A stretch of DNA of 64,000 nt. Origin: Eurosta solidaginis (taxonomy: Eukaryota; Arthropoda; Insecta; Diptera; Tephritidae). Positions within the stretch are counted from its first letter, which is position 1. Each line of letters opens with the position of its first letter. The stretch spans positions 118,615,112 to 118,679,111 of the forward strand of contig NC_090320.1 in the NCBI RefSeq assembly GCF_040869045.1, read 5' to 3'. A program made the position numbers and the translations under genes. Positions 31,165 to 41,727 of this stretch are shown here, piece by piece. Below the pieces are notes generated by a model, which was given only the letters and a program-made list of their open reading frames with translations, was not told where the DNA came from and did no database searches.

Positions 31165-32181
31165 TCGCTAAGTTTGCGGCCTCCGCGGGAAGTGGGGCCG
31201 GATTTCGTGAATTCTCCCGGCGGGAATGAAATGTGCCGAGGCGGATTTAATGACCTTACGGAAGGCACGCTCCCCTTTGCGGGCATCAGTCGGGATAGGG
31301 AGGGCAGCTAGGCGGCTGTCTGTAAAGGATTTATATTCTTCCCACTTTCCTTTTTTGAAGTTTATGAAAGTGCGTTTTTCAGTGACGATGAAGTCGGCGT
31401 TACGTTCAAGCGAAATAAGTATGGGCAGGTGGTCGGAAACCAATGTTACCATCGGCTGCCATTTGACGCAGTTTACGAGTTCTGCGCTCGCGATTGAGAT
31501 ATCTGGCGAGCTGTGACAGCTTCCTACCATACGTGTGGGGGCGTCTCCGTTTATTGTGCAGCACGTCGTTTCTTCTATTTGATCCGCCAACATCTCACCC
31601 CTACTGTCCGCCCGCAAGTTTGAATGCCATAGATCATGATGGGCATTGAAATCGCCTAATATAATGCGATTGTTGCCAGTGAGTAAGGCCCTGATATTAG
31701 GGCGGTATCCACTGGGGCAACAGGTGGCAGGAGGGATGTAGATGTTGATGATTTCTAGGTTTGCATTGCCTGACCGGACAGATAGACCTTGACGTTCTAA
31801 GACATTGTCCCTGCGGTCGATGCCAGGATCAAATATATAATATTGCACAGAGTGGTGTATGATAAACGCGAGACCGCCTCCATTTCCGCTCTCGCGGTCT
31901 TTCCTGTGGACGTTATACCCAGAGCAGGTCTGCAATGCAGATCTTGCTGTGAGTTTAGTCTCTTAAATCGCAGCAATGCGGATGTTGGGCCGCTTCATGA
32001 AATCGACTATCTCCGTAATCTTCCCAGTTAGTCCATTACAGTTTAACTGCAGAATTCTGAAGTGCATAAGGGGAGACGTCGCCACTCTGGGGGTAAGTGA
32101 CGGGTGACTACGCCTGGGTTGGAGAAGGCCAGGACGCAATTGCTGTTGTGGCCCTAGGACTGGGCGTCCTTGGGCAAGCAT
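31165..32181 (-). pseudogene. LINE-A copy 2 endonuclease
   Basis: APE-type endonuclease: HFRILQLNCNGLTGKITEI (Asn), then an in-frame TAA replacing the Gln codon of the AIQETKL box at about 31963-31965, then DRESGNGGGLAFIIHHSVQY, NRIILGDFNAHHDLWHS (Asp/Asn), SCHSSPDISIASAELV and VSDHLPILISLE (Asp/His). A one-base deletion near 31165 disconnects it from the RT. The intact copy 3 has the same residues without these lesions. Confidence 0.85.
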
Positions 32182-32697
32182 TGGGGTACCCGGATGATTT
32201 GGGTTTGCGACCTGGCAACATGGCGCGATGAAAGCCGTCGTGGGGTTGCCGTCGCGGGAACCAGAACATATAGGAAAGTGGCACCACCCAAGGCAGGAGC
32301 TGCATTGGGCGGATGTCGCAAAACTATATATTCTGTGCTAGCGGACGGTGCAAACGGAGGTAGGGACTAAGAGTCTGTTTCCCTGACCTGCACGATTGCT
32401 GCCGGAAGAGGAGGGGAGAAGACGGGGGCAGGGGCTGATGCTCAGCATTGCTACCATCTCTACTACGAAGGTAGTAGTTATGAGTGGTATCAGCTGTTTG
32501 AGTTGTTGGCGCCGTGGGGCGCGAGCAGCAGGGGGTACTTGTTGTGGCTTGCGGAGCAGCGGGCTGCTGGAAGGTAGTGGAGGGGAGGGGGCGCTTAGGC
32601 GTAGACTACGGGACGCCCTTGGGCGTGAGCAGCAAGGAGCCACAAAAGATTTATAAAAGTTACGTGGACGTCGGGTTTTGGGATCAAGCCCAGAACA
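32182..32697 (-). pseudogene. LINE-A copy 2 N-terminal region
   Basis: Pieces of the N-terminal region: TCSGLDPKTRRPRNFYKSF-like (end of the first zinc finger) near 32690, a Ser/Pro/Ala-rich linker, and the second finger region ATSAQCSSCLGWCHFP near 32280-32310. Frame breaks are present. The first half of the first finger and the 2A-like segment of copy 3 are deleted, at the junction with the gypsy element. Confidence 0.75.
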
Positions 32698-33332
32698 ATA
32701 AATATGATACAATCAAAAAAATTTTATGTGAAAGATTTTCTCTTAGCGAAGAAAAACGATTAGAACAATTATTTTCAAAAACTGAACTTGGTGATCGTTC
32801 ACCATCTGAATTATTCAGATTTATGAAATCACTTATAGGTACTGACTTCAATGTAAGTCAAGAATTACTTTTCACATTATGGATTCGTACATTGCCACAA
32901 GAAATACAAATCCATTTAACTTCTAGTAACAATAAAAATAAAGATGAAGTAATTATTTTAGCTGACAAACTTTTTGATTTAATCAACAAACCTCATTCTT
33001 CGAAATCTCCTATAGTTTCGAGTATAAATAATAATATTTTAGAACAATGCGTTAAAAATTTAACTGAATTAACTACGGCTATTTATCAAAATTTAAATAA
33101 AATTTCTAATGCTATTAATCAATTACAAATCCGTTCAAGATCTAAAGATAGAAATAGATCTAAATCTCGAAATTGTTCAAGATCAAGAAATTTTTCAAAC
33201 AATCGTAATTTTACTTCACAAACAAATATTTTTTGGTATCACAAAAAAATTAAGAATAACGCTCTTAAATGTATACCCCCATGCAATTTTAATCAAAATC
33301 ACAATTCAAATTCCGAACAAAATTTAAACTGA
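32697..33332 (+). pseudogene. Gypsy gag, 5'-truncated
   Basis: Reads YDTIKKILCERFSLSEEKRL, FSKTELGDRSPSELFRFMKS, ELLFTLWIRTLPQEIQIHLT, then an Arg/Ser-rich stretch and a zinc-knuckle-like FWYHKKIKNNALKCIPPCNF in which the first Cys is Phe. This is the capsid/nucleocapsid layout of one arthropod Ty3/gypsy lineage. The N-terminus is missing at the LINE junction; upstream codons in this frame belong to LINE-A antisense. Confidence 0.8.
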
Positions 33333-33343
33333 AACGATCCATT

Positions 33344-33808
33344 ATGACGGTGACGGATAATGGAACTATTATTAAACCTACTCGTCGCCTATTCATATTT
33401 GATACATTCAATAAACTTAATTTTCTTATCGATACCGGCGCAGTTGTATCAGTTATTCCTTTTTCTAAATTTAAAATTTATAAAAGAAATTCGGATCTTA
33501 CTTTGACCGCAGCAAACGGTTCTTCAATTGAAACTTTCGGTACAAAACTACTTAAAATTGATTTAGGTTTAAGAAGAGATTTTGAATTTCCATTCATTAT
33601 TGCGAACATTGATACACCAATTTTAGGAGCAAACTTTTTAGAAAAATTCGGAATTATTGTCAATATTAAAAATAAAGAAATAATGGATTCTACTACAAAA
33701 ATTAAAGTTGCTGGATCTTCTGGATTTTCTGATATTTTCTCACTCAAAATTCCTATTGTCGAAAATAAGTTTTCAAAATTACTTAATGAATTTCCATATT
33801 ACCTGTGA
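33344..33808 (+). pseudogene. Gypsy aspartic protease
   Basis: LIDTGAVVSVIPFSKF holds the catalytic DTG; ILGANFLEKFGIIVN is the second conserved segment. This domain cleaves the element polyprotein. The frame runs into an early stop near 33806; the linker to RT (ITCEPDYTKKVKHHTVHRIE) is in another frame. Confidence 0.85.
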
Positions 33809-35604
33809 ACCAGATTATACTAAAAAAGTTAAACACCATACGGTTCACAGGATAGAAACAAAAGGTATTTTACCATTTTCGAAACCCAGACGTCTTGATC
33901 CAATCAAACTTAAATTGCTAAAGCTGAATTTGAATTTTTAGTTAAAACGGGTATATGCAGACCCTCAAATTCTCCTATTGCATCTCCACTTCATCTCGTT
34001 CCTAAAAAAGACCAAATGATTGGAGACCTTGCGGAGACTATCGAAGACTTAATTTTATTACTACACCAGATCGGTATCCTTTACCACATATTCACGATTT
34101 AACAATTGATTTAAAAAACAAAAAATTTTTTTCCAAAATTGATCTTGTGCGTGCTTACCACCAGATTCCAATGGCAGAAGAAGACATTCATAAAACTGCA
34201 ATAACTACCCCTTTTGGAATGTTTGAATTCGTAAGAATGCCTTTCGGTTTACGAAACAGTGCTCAAACTTTCCAACGCTTTATTAATGAAGTATTTTCTG
34301 ATTTCGATTTTGTATTTACATACATTGATGACATTCTTATTGCCAGTGATAATGAAGATCAACATATAAATCATTTGAAATCAGTTTTCAAAAGACTTGA
34401 AGAATATAATTTAAATATCAAACCTTCAAAATGTACTCTCGGTGTAAATAAATTAAATTTCTTAGGTTACGAAATTTCAGGCGAAGGTATTAAACCATCT
34501 TTAGATAGAATTGAAACCATAACAAATTTTGAAAAACCAATTTCTATAAATAAATTACAAAAATGTATAGGTATGATAAATTACTATCACAGATATATTA
34601 AAATGTTAGCAACAGAACTTAGTCCTCTGCATGAAATGTTAACACATGCAATTAAAAACAAACTCAAACAATTAAATTGGACAAATGAAACCACAACAGC
34701 TTTCGAAAATGTTAAAAAACTTTTTGCTAAAAATACTTTACTTACACATTTCGACAAAAATGGTACTTTATCATTGGCAGTAGATGCATCAAATGTTGCT
34801 ATTGGAGCAGTTCTTCAACAAACTAGCAATAATATACTAGAACCGTTAGCTTATTTTTCAAGAAAATTAACTACAACAGAAACTAAATATTCCACATTTG
34901 ATCGTGAACTTTTGGCAATTTATAATTCAATTAAACATTTTAAACATTTTCTTGAAGGTAGAACTTTTACAATTTATACTGATCATAAACCTTTAATTCA
35001 TGTTCTAAATTCTAAAGTAGATAGATCTCCTCGTCAACTACGTCATCTTGAATATATTGCTCAATTTACAAATGATATTCAATATATACGTGGAAAAGAC
35101 AACATAGTTGCCGACACACTTTCCCGTATTCCAGAAATAAATGCAATTTCAACTCAAGATATAAATTTAGAAACTTTATATAAAGAACAACAAACTGATA
35201 CATTTTTACAAAAAACCATTTCTGATCAAAATTCTAAAAATAATTTGAAAGAAATTCATATTCCAGTTATTAATTTAAACATATGGTGTGATGTTTCTCT
35301 ACAACCTTTTCGACCTTATGTTCCACATTCTATGAGAAGAATTATATTTGACAAAATTCACTCATTATCTCATCCAAGTATAAGAACAACTAGAAAATTA
35401 ATTCAAAATAAATATTATTGGCCTAACATGCGTAAAGAAATTAACGATTGGACTTCATCTTGCATTAATTGTCAAAAATCCAAAATTTCAAGACATACTA
35501 AATCTCCTATTAAAAAATTCAAATACCATCAGGTCGTTTTGAACATATTCATATGGATATTGTTGGACCTCTTCCAGTTTCAAATGAAAATTGTTATATT
35601 TTAA
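33795..35604 (+). pseudogene. Gypsy reverse transcriptase and RNase H
   Basis: Frameshifts near 33795, 33915 and 34015 (one base lost) break the RT fingers. From 34147 the frame is open through [49 protein letters not shown] (YIDD active site), [18 protein letters not shown], then RNase H with [46 protein letters not shown] and [11 protein letters not shown]. All RT and RNase H acidic residues are present in the open part. An HHCC finger (SHPSIRTT..., CINCQKSK) starts the integrase before another frameshift. Confidence 0.9.
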
Positions 35605-36460
35605 CAATTATTGATAGATTTTCACGTTGGCCTGAAGCTTATCCACTTAAAGATATTTCAACAAATACTATAGTAAAAACCTTTATTCAAAATTATATAC
35701 CACGATTTGGTATAGCATTAAATATTACAGTAGATCAAGGTTCACAATTCACTTCAAAATTTTTTACGGAATCTTTACTAAACTTTTAGGTTCTCATAAA
35801 ATTCATACATCTCCTTACCATCCCCAAGCAAATGGCATGATAGAGAGATTTCATCGAACTTTAAAAGCAGCAATTATAGCATCAAACGACTCGGTTCATT
35901 GGTCTGACATTTTACCATTCATTCTACTTGGTTTACGAACTTCTATTAAAGAAGATTTAAAATGTTCATCTGCTGAACTTGTTTATGGCCAAACACTTAT
36001 AATACCTGGCGAATTAATTATTTCAAATAGTAATAAAGAATATGATTTTTCTAATGACGCTCTTCATAAAATAAGAGAATATTTTTCGCTTGTTCGTTCT
36101 AAAGTTTTTCATCATAACAAAGAAAATTTTTTCGTTCCTAAACAATTAGAAAATTGTGAGTATGTTTTTGTTAAAGTTCTTCGTAAATCTAATTTAGAAT
36201 CACCTTATGAAGGACCTTTTAAAGTTATCTCTAAGAAACATAAAACATTTACAATTCAATACAAAAATACTATTAAAAATATTTCAATTGATTTACTTAA
36301 ACCAGCAAACATACTTATTAACACTAATTTAAATACAAATACATTAAACAACAAAAAACAAAAAAGGTTACATTTAATATTAATTAATAATTTGTTTGTT
36401 TCAAATTTTCTTGGAGGGGGAGTAAATATAGTGTTAACTATTTTGTACTCTTTACTTTAA
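35553..36460 (+). pseudogene. Gypsy integrase
   Basis: Core in two frames. 35553-35789 has [32 protein letters not shown] and ITVDQGSQFTSKFF. 35837-36460 has MIERFHRTLKAAI and IKEDLKCSSAELVYGQTLII PGELI. The three catalytic acids (D of MDIVGP, D of VDQGS, E of MIERFH) are all present. The C-terminal part (SPYEGPFKVISKKHKTF) is the usual GPY/F module that binds DNA. Ends at LGGGV next to the purine tract. Confidence 0.88.
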
Positions 36461-36608
36461 TTTTTAAAATAATTTTTAATTGAGTTTTCGTGTTAACTTA
36501 AAATTTTTGAATAACTTCAAAAAAATGAAAATTCTAATTAGTTGGAAAATATTTAAACTCAAAAATAAATAACATAATATTTTTAAAAAATAAAATAAAT
36601 ATTTGGCT
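36422..36608 (+). repeat. Gypsy 3' LTR (approximate)
   Basis: Follows the purine tract; AT-rich, starting near TGTTAACTA at 36432 and ending just before LINE-A sequence at about 36609. No 5' LTR is available to fix the ends. Confidence 0.5.
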
Positions 36609-36611
36609 TAT

Positions 36612-36696
36612 TACCAAAGGGTCACACTGAAATGACAGTCCTTGGTTGGGAAAAATCCCGAGTCGCTCCGGTACATGGAAACGACTGCCTTGTGAA
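36612..36696 (-). mobile_element. LINE-A copy 2, displaced 5' end
   Basis: Reverse complement of the first ~85 bases of LINE-A (compare 61897-61980). It holds the start ATG and MYRSDSGFFPTKDCHFSVTP-type codons in the same arrangement (here MYRSDSGFFPNQGLSFQCD after base changes). It shows that the gypsy element landed inside a full-length LINE-A. Confidence 0.85.
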
Positions 36697-37264
36697 GCGC
36701 ATAATGGGGCATAATGTCATACTGTGTTGTGGCATGCAACATTTTGAGAAAGAAATATCGGTTGTACAATCACAATTTCCGAAATATTCAGTCTTTCTCA
36801 AATACTAAACGAAAATTAAAAAAAGGTATTGAATTGAGGTGGCATCTCGATGGATTTGAGATGTACTTACTATTTGAAAATTTGTATATTTTTTTCTATT
36901 GGATTGTAGCAAGCGTGAACACCTGGTAAGTCAATTGGCATTTAACCTTAATGACAAGAATTCCAAAAAGTGTATCGCGTATTTCTGCAAAAACCCAAAA
37001 GAAGTGTCATGCTCAAATAGTTTCCTAAATACGAAGTCTTAACACGGTACACATCTCAGGGCATCTAGCCTATAGGGTGGTCAATTCCAACGAAAAACTG
37101 TTTGAACACAACAACAATCGAAAAAAAAATTCAAAAATGTATAAAATGTTAATCTAATAAAAAAAATTCAAAAGCAGACCGACTATTTGATTCAAGGAGT
37201 GAATCATGTATGTGAAGCCAATATTTGACAAACGCACACAAAAATTGCTTTCCTCTATCGGGCT
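36697..37264. other. Unassigned sequence
   Basis: AT-rich, with short open frames of no recognised family. The region ends next to a primer-binding site on the minus strand, so part may be 5' leader of a lost gypsy-type element. Confidence 0.4.
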
Positions 37265-37283
37265 GGCCCCACGTTGGGCGCCA
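37265..37283 (-). other. Retroviral-type primer-binding site (tRNA-Lys-like)
   Basis: The minus strand reads TGGCGCCCAACGTGGGGCC, the classic Ty3/gypsy primer-binding site that pairs with a tRNA 3' end to start minus-strand synthesis. An LTR should lie just to its right on + (37284 onward) and the element body to its left, but no gag or pol is found there. Confidence 0.75.
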
Positions 37284-37700
37284 TTTATCTGTTATGATCT
37301 CCATTGACTGAGTTTGCGATAGGCACATTCAAGGACAAAAGAGCTGCAGTGCTTGTGGCAAGGTGCAACAACCACGGCGTGCGCACTGGCGTTCAGGCCC
37401 GGAGCTTCAGCTTCGTGGATTCGATAACGCGATCACTGCACAGCACTGCTCTCCCCAGTCAATGATCAAACACGATAATTATTTTTGCACACTGCGGATA
37501 TTCAACCAGAAGAAAAGAAATAACAAACCTACGCATTTGCATGCCACACTTCACTAATACGACACCCTCAACTTACCCTTATGCCTGGCAGCTCGTTGCT
37601 GCAACATTTGGTGGCTGCCTCTGTACCCACCCTACCTTTGGCCTAACTGATGTTGGTGAGGCCCCAATACATTACCACTAACTCCGGTGTCTCAAACCAA
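37284..37700 (-). repeat. Probable orphan gypsy-type LTR
   Basis: By position next to the primer-binding site this should be a 5' LTR on the minus strand ending ...aacagataaa. The outer boundary is not defined because no partner LTR is in the window. Small open frames in it are not supported as genes. Confidence 0.45.
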
Positions 37701-38015
37701 ATCAAACAAATTATTTACCCATTATGAATTATTATTATTTAAAACAAATTCAATCCATTATACAATTCGTTCCTTAGTTTAGTTAACCTAAACTTAATTT
37801 GTGAGATTTATTTTGATTCATAATCCAAGAAAATCATTATAAAAGAAAGTATAAAAAAGAAATGATATGGTAGAACTATAATTAGTCCTTACGCGAATCC
37901 TAAATTTATATCTTAGAACTCAACAAAAATAATTTTGATATACGTATGCATGTAAATGGGTATGTGTGCCTTTATGTACGCATATATAAAAAAAGTATTA
38001 TCAACAAAAAAAAAT
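37701..38015. other. AT-rich spacer
   Basis: Nothing recognised. Confidence 0.4.
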
Positions 38016-38356
38016 AAATTAGCGTTTTTACTACCCCCTTTTAAAACCAAGGCATCACTGTGATGCATTTGCATTCCGTAAACATAGTTGTGTGGGTTTT
38101 TTATTCAACCGTTTTAAAAAATGAAGGTATCACTGTGACACAATTGGAGATCGTAAAATTGCTTGTGTTGTTTTTTTTAAGCCACCACAAGACACAGCAG
38201 GTAGAATTGAAATTGCCCCTACCCAAAAGTTCGACCCAAAGGGGGGGACATCAGAATTCGTTTTAGAGGTATGGTTCCTTCGGCAAAGTTTCTTATTTTG
38301 ATCCCTACAATACGATTTTCACAGAGCAATGAGCGATTTTTAAATCGACCCGCCCC
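38016..38356. mobile_element. Foldback family X, copy 1 (one arm and core)
   Basis: Matches 51577-51910 in inverted orientation almost throughout (shared catcactgtgatgc, gacccaaaggggg, ggtatggttccttcggcaaa). It ends at ...aaatcgacccgcccc, the family terminus. The second arm is missing on the left. No coding capacity. Confidence 0.7.
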
Positions 38357-38970
38357 AGCGCATACATATGTATGTAAATGCACATAATTGTATAAATGTG
38401 CAATAAAGAAAAAAAATTGTTAACAAAATAATTTGTTGAAAATAGGTAAACATATTTAGGTACATATATACGTGAGCAACTAAATTCATTTTACAAGTAT
38501 ATAGCATTTCTACCTAGCTTCGAAGGCCTTCTTGCTTGGGGAAATGGGTTATCATTCCTTAAACAAGAATTAAAATATTTTCTACTAACTAACACAATTA
38601 ATGATTTTTAATTTGCAAAGAAAATCACTTAAAACATTACCAAACCGCAAATGTTGGCAACCATGGCAAAATGTAAAAATATTTTAAATCACTCTCAATA
38701 AAGAAGAATATGTATAAATGTTCGTGTCAAACATCATACAAAATTAACTTCAAACCGCATCATACAAATTCCCATAATGCTTGCATCGAACAATATTTCT
38801 TTAGATGGCATCATACAGCTCTCTCAAACGCATCTACAGCTCTCTGGAACATGTCCACTTCACTCACATGTATGTGATCGTGCACAGGTTCAAGAGAATG
38901 CTGTGCAACAATAACAACAAAAATATGATATTTTACGGTTTGGCTAGTTGAATTTTTGGTAAGGTGCTAA
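38357..38970. other. AT-rich spacer
   Basis: Nothing recognised before the TTA target of the long-TIR transposon. Confidence 0.4.
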
Positions 38971-38973
38971 TTA

Positions 38974-39459
38974 CACTGGTCGACGGCCAAAATTTACCAG
39001 AGACGCCGTTATGAAATTCGTATGTAAAACCACCCCCTGATTTCGAAAATCGAGTTCATTTTTGATTCTATGGTACCGTTTTTAAGATATTTGCAATTTA
39101 CCGTTATTCGAAAAAACCAAAAAGGTGGCTCCCTTTAATTACGTATATCTCACGAACGGGTCAAGCAAAATTTGCTATAAATGCATAATACATTGTTTTT
39201 TGCTCAACCAGATAGTTTTCGAGATATTAGCTTATAATTTCAGATTTTTGTTTTTTTTATGAAAAAATATGAAAAAAATTACTCTTTGCGAGGGCAGCAT
39301 TCCAAAACCACAACTTTTTTTCCAGATGTTTTTTCTTTACGTAAAGCTCTTTCTAATGAAAAAAAAGATAAGCTACCATCGAAGAAAATCGATGCAAAAC
39401 TACGTAAGTTATAAGCGATCAAATAAAAATACCCAGGTTGGGCAATTTCAACGTATACC
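38974..39459. repeat. Left terminal inverted repeat, ~486 bp
   Basis: Pairs with 41728-42249 in reverse complement; key shared blocks are cgccgttatgaaa, accaaaaaggtggctccctt, ctcacgaacgggt and aaactacgtaagttataagc. Likely contains transposase binding sites. Confidence 0.9.
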
Positions 39460-39612
39460 TCAAAACGTATGTATGGTATAAAGAAGAGTGAAATATCTAG
39501 CTATGCTCTGTTTCTATTTAGTTAAAAGTTCAATTTATGAAGGAAATTTCCCATATTTTTAACTTTTTTTTTTAATTATTTATGTTTGTACTATATTCTA
39601 ACAATCTTTATC

Positions 39613-39872
39613 TTAATTTGATTTTACTATGTAGTCGAAATAATTATGTGTTCTACTTTGACGCTTATTCAGTTTAGGATCGGTTTCTCTTATAAGAAAC
39701 CAGCAGCAATCACCCATCATTGCGACGTCCCAGAATCCTTGATATCGATTCTCAATTAATTTCATTTGCTGATGAAACCTTTCGCCATGTTCGTCACTTT
39801 CGTCGCCAAGATTTGCCGGAGAAAAGCTCAAATGTGAGTGCAGAAAGTGAATTTTTAAGGACATATTTATGC
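39613..39872 (-). CDS. Transposase-like protein, terminal exon
   Basis: Begins after a good 3' splice site (ttttctttccag, exon from 39872). Codes MSLKIHFLHSHLSFSPANLG, DESDEHGERFHQQMKLIENR YQGFWDVAMMGDCCW and ends at a stop at 39613. The Glu of GERFH (about 39783) is a candidate third catalytic acid. The 5' splice donor of the upstream exon is not canonical here (aaaatggcttaaaggc), so splicing may be lost. Confidence 0.65.
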
Positions 39873-39941
39873 CTGGAAAGAAAATATTAGTTAGGTAAAC
39901 AAGTTATAGAATTTTGGGAAACTAATTTTAATAAGCCTTTA

Positions 39942-41342
39942 AGCCATTTTCGCATAATTATTGATTAAGTCGTTCACTATCTGCTCGTAGTTAGGGCTTT
40001 TGTGTCTACCGAGAAAAGAAGTAACGACCTTTTCAAAGGATTCCCACGCTGCTGCCTCAACTGATGAGAGTAGTCTTTTGAATTGATTATTGTTGATCAA
40101 CTTTTTTATTTGTGCTCCAACAAAAATACCTTCCTTTATCTTGGCTTGAGAAATATCTGGAAAAATTGTTTTCATATAGTCGAATGCTTCGCCTTCTTTG
40201 TCCAAAGCCTTAACCAAGTCTTTAATGAGGCCGAGCTTGATGTGTAAGGGTGGAAGTATGATTTTCTCTTTCTTGACAAGAGGGGTGTATTTGATGTTAT
40301 CCACACCAACGGTAAACTCGACTCTTTCCGGTAAATCCTTTCTGACGTAGTGGTCCTTACGAGCTCGGCTATCCCACTTGCAAAGGAAGCAGCAGTGCTT
40401 GGTGTAGCCACTTTGTAGACCGCATAGCATTGCAACGACTTTGAGATCCGAACATATTTTCCAATCATGCTGTTCATATTTGATAAATTTTAGTAGTTTT
40501 TGCGTTTCCTCGTAGGTTTCCTTTGTATTTACTGCATGTACGATCGGGATAGAAGGCTTTTTGTTACCAATATGCAATAATACAGCCTTCAAACTCAGTT
40601 TATTGCTGTCTATGAACAATCGCCAGTCTTTTGAATCATGTGTTTGACCAAACTCTTTGAATAAACCAGGAATGTCGTTGCAGTAGCATATACTGTCTTT
40701 CTTGGTATAGTGTTTGGAAAATTCTTCGTGACGAGTTCTACAATATATAACCTTAACATCGGATGACACAAATTTAAATTGTTGCATACGAGAAGTGTGG
40801 ATCTCGGCCTTTTCCTTGGATAGTTCCAAATCTCTTATCCAATCATTAAGTTGTGCTTGTGACAGAACGTTTCTCTCGTTTCCCATGCGAAATTCAGTAC
40901 AACTTGATTCCCCGCATTCAGATATTACTGTTGACAATGGAACTGGATTCGCAACTGCCGTTGAATGTAGTACTGGTAATGTCACTGTAGGTACGCTGGC
41001 ATAGGTTACTCTTCTTGATCTTCCAATGCCAAGTACTTTTGTTTGACAAATATAACACTCTATTGAATGGCAAGTAGGTTCTCTTCATAACATTGGTGTA
41101 TCAAATTTTATTTGTTGTCCTGATTCCGACTGAATCAATTCTACTCGACACGATGTACACAAAGTGTTCGGTATCCATGGTTTTTCAGCATTTTTAGGCT
41201 CAATGCCAAAATACTTGGAGTATAAAGTTTTCATATGATCTGAGAATACTCGTCGTCGCCTTATGATAGTATATTGGCCACACATGAAACAGAACATATC
41301 TGGATCGTTATTACAAACAAATTCTCGCGTCCTTTTACTCAT
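39942..41342 (-). pseudogene. Transposase-like protein, main exon, one nonsense codon
   Basis: ATG at 41342. The N-terminal ~66 residues hold a C-x2-C...C-x2-C finger (C18/C21, C62/C65: FCFMCGQY and TLCTSCRVEL). A TGA at 41085-41087 replaces the Trp expected in a PMxWREP segment, after which the same frame continues uninterrupted. Then VLSQAQLNDWIRDLELSKEK, ICYCNDIPGLFKEFG, WRLFIDSNKLSLKAVLLH (Asp, about 40608), WKICSDLKVVAMLCGLQSGY (Asp, about 40446), HCCFLCKWDSR (C-x2-C) and ILPPLHIKLGLIKDLVKALD. The protein family is widespread in arthropods and vertebrates to my recollection but without a named superfamily that I can cite. The frame ends at a TAA (39939-39941) next to a decayed splice donor. 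Confidence 0.75.
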
Positions 41343-41727
41343 TTTATTTTTTTTAATAAATCACGGTTTTGAAATTTGACTTATGAACTGAACTATCTTC
41401 GGCGAGCTTTGCAGATGTTATGAAGTTTCAAGGCGCATTAACTCATATTTATACTAGGAACAAGAATGAAATTGAAAAAATCAAATCTTACCTAGACAGA
41501 AAGGTTCCTTTTTATACGAAGCCGGGAAAAGAAAATACTACCTGCTTTAGATGTAGGCTTTAAAAATTTTTTGTGTCTTATAATTTTGAAAATCTACCTG
41601 CATACTTACCCATAAGTGACGGAAATACATGTTTATAACTACATGCCTACAGCAGGTTTCGAACCCAACCACTCTTCGTTTATTCGGATAATATCCCATT
41701 TGCACTTTATACCTTTAATATATGTAT

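Larger units (their letters stand above)
28951..32697 (-). mobile_element. LINE-A copy 2, main part
   Basis: Minus strand, from the GTT/CAA tail at 28951 to the first zinc finger, where Ty3/gypsy sequence interrupts at about 32697. The last 85 bases of its 5' end lie beyond the gypsy element (36612-36696). Compared with copy 3, about 236 bases of the 5' coding region between these parts are missing. Breaks inside: C-terminal frameshift near 29165, a 1-base deletion near 31165, and a nonsense codon (CAA to TAA) near 31963. Confidence 0.9.
32697..36608 (+). mobile_element. Ty3/gypsy retrotransposon inserted in LINE-A copy 2
   Basis: AT-rich element with gag (partial), protease, RT-RNase H, integrase and a 3' LTR-like end. 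Base composition is far more AT-rich than the LINE around it. It lacks its 5' LTR and the start of gag. A 236-base LINE segment is missing at the same edge, so one deletion probably removed both. A purine tract (ttggagggggag, 36411-36422) precedes TGTTAACTA (36432), the likely LTR start; the LTR ends near 36605. Confidence 0.85.

Noticed and set aside
30528..31229. A 233-codon + frame
   Set aside because: Antisense of the LINE-A RT and endonuclease, which have clear motifs on the minus strand.
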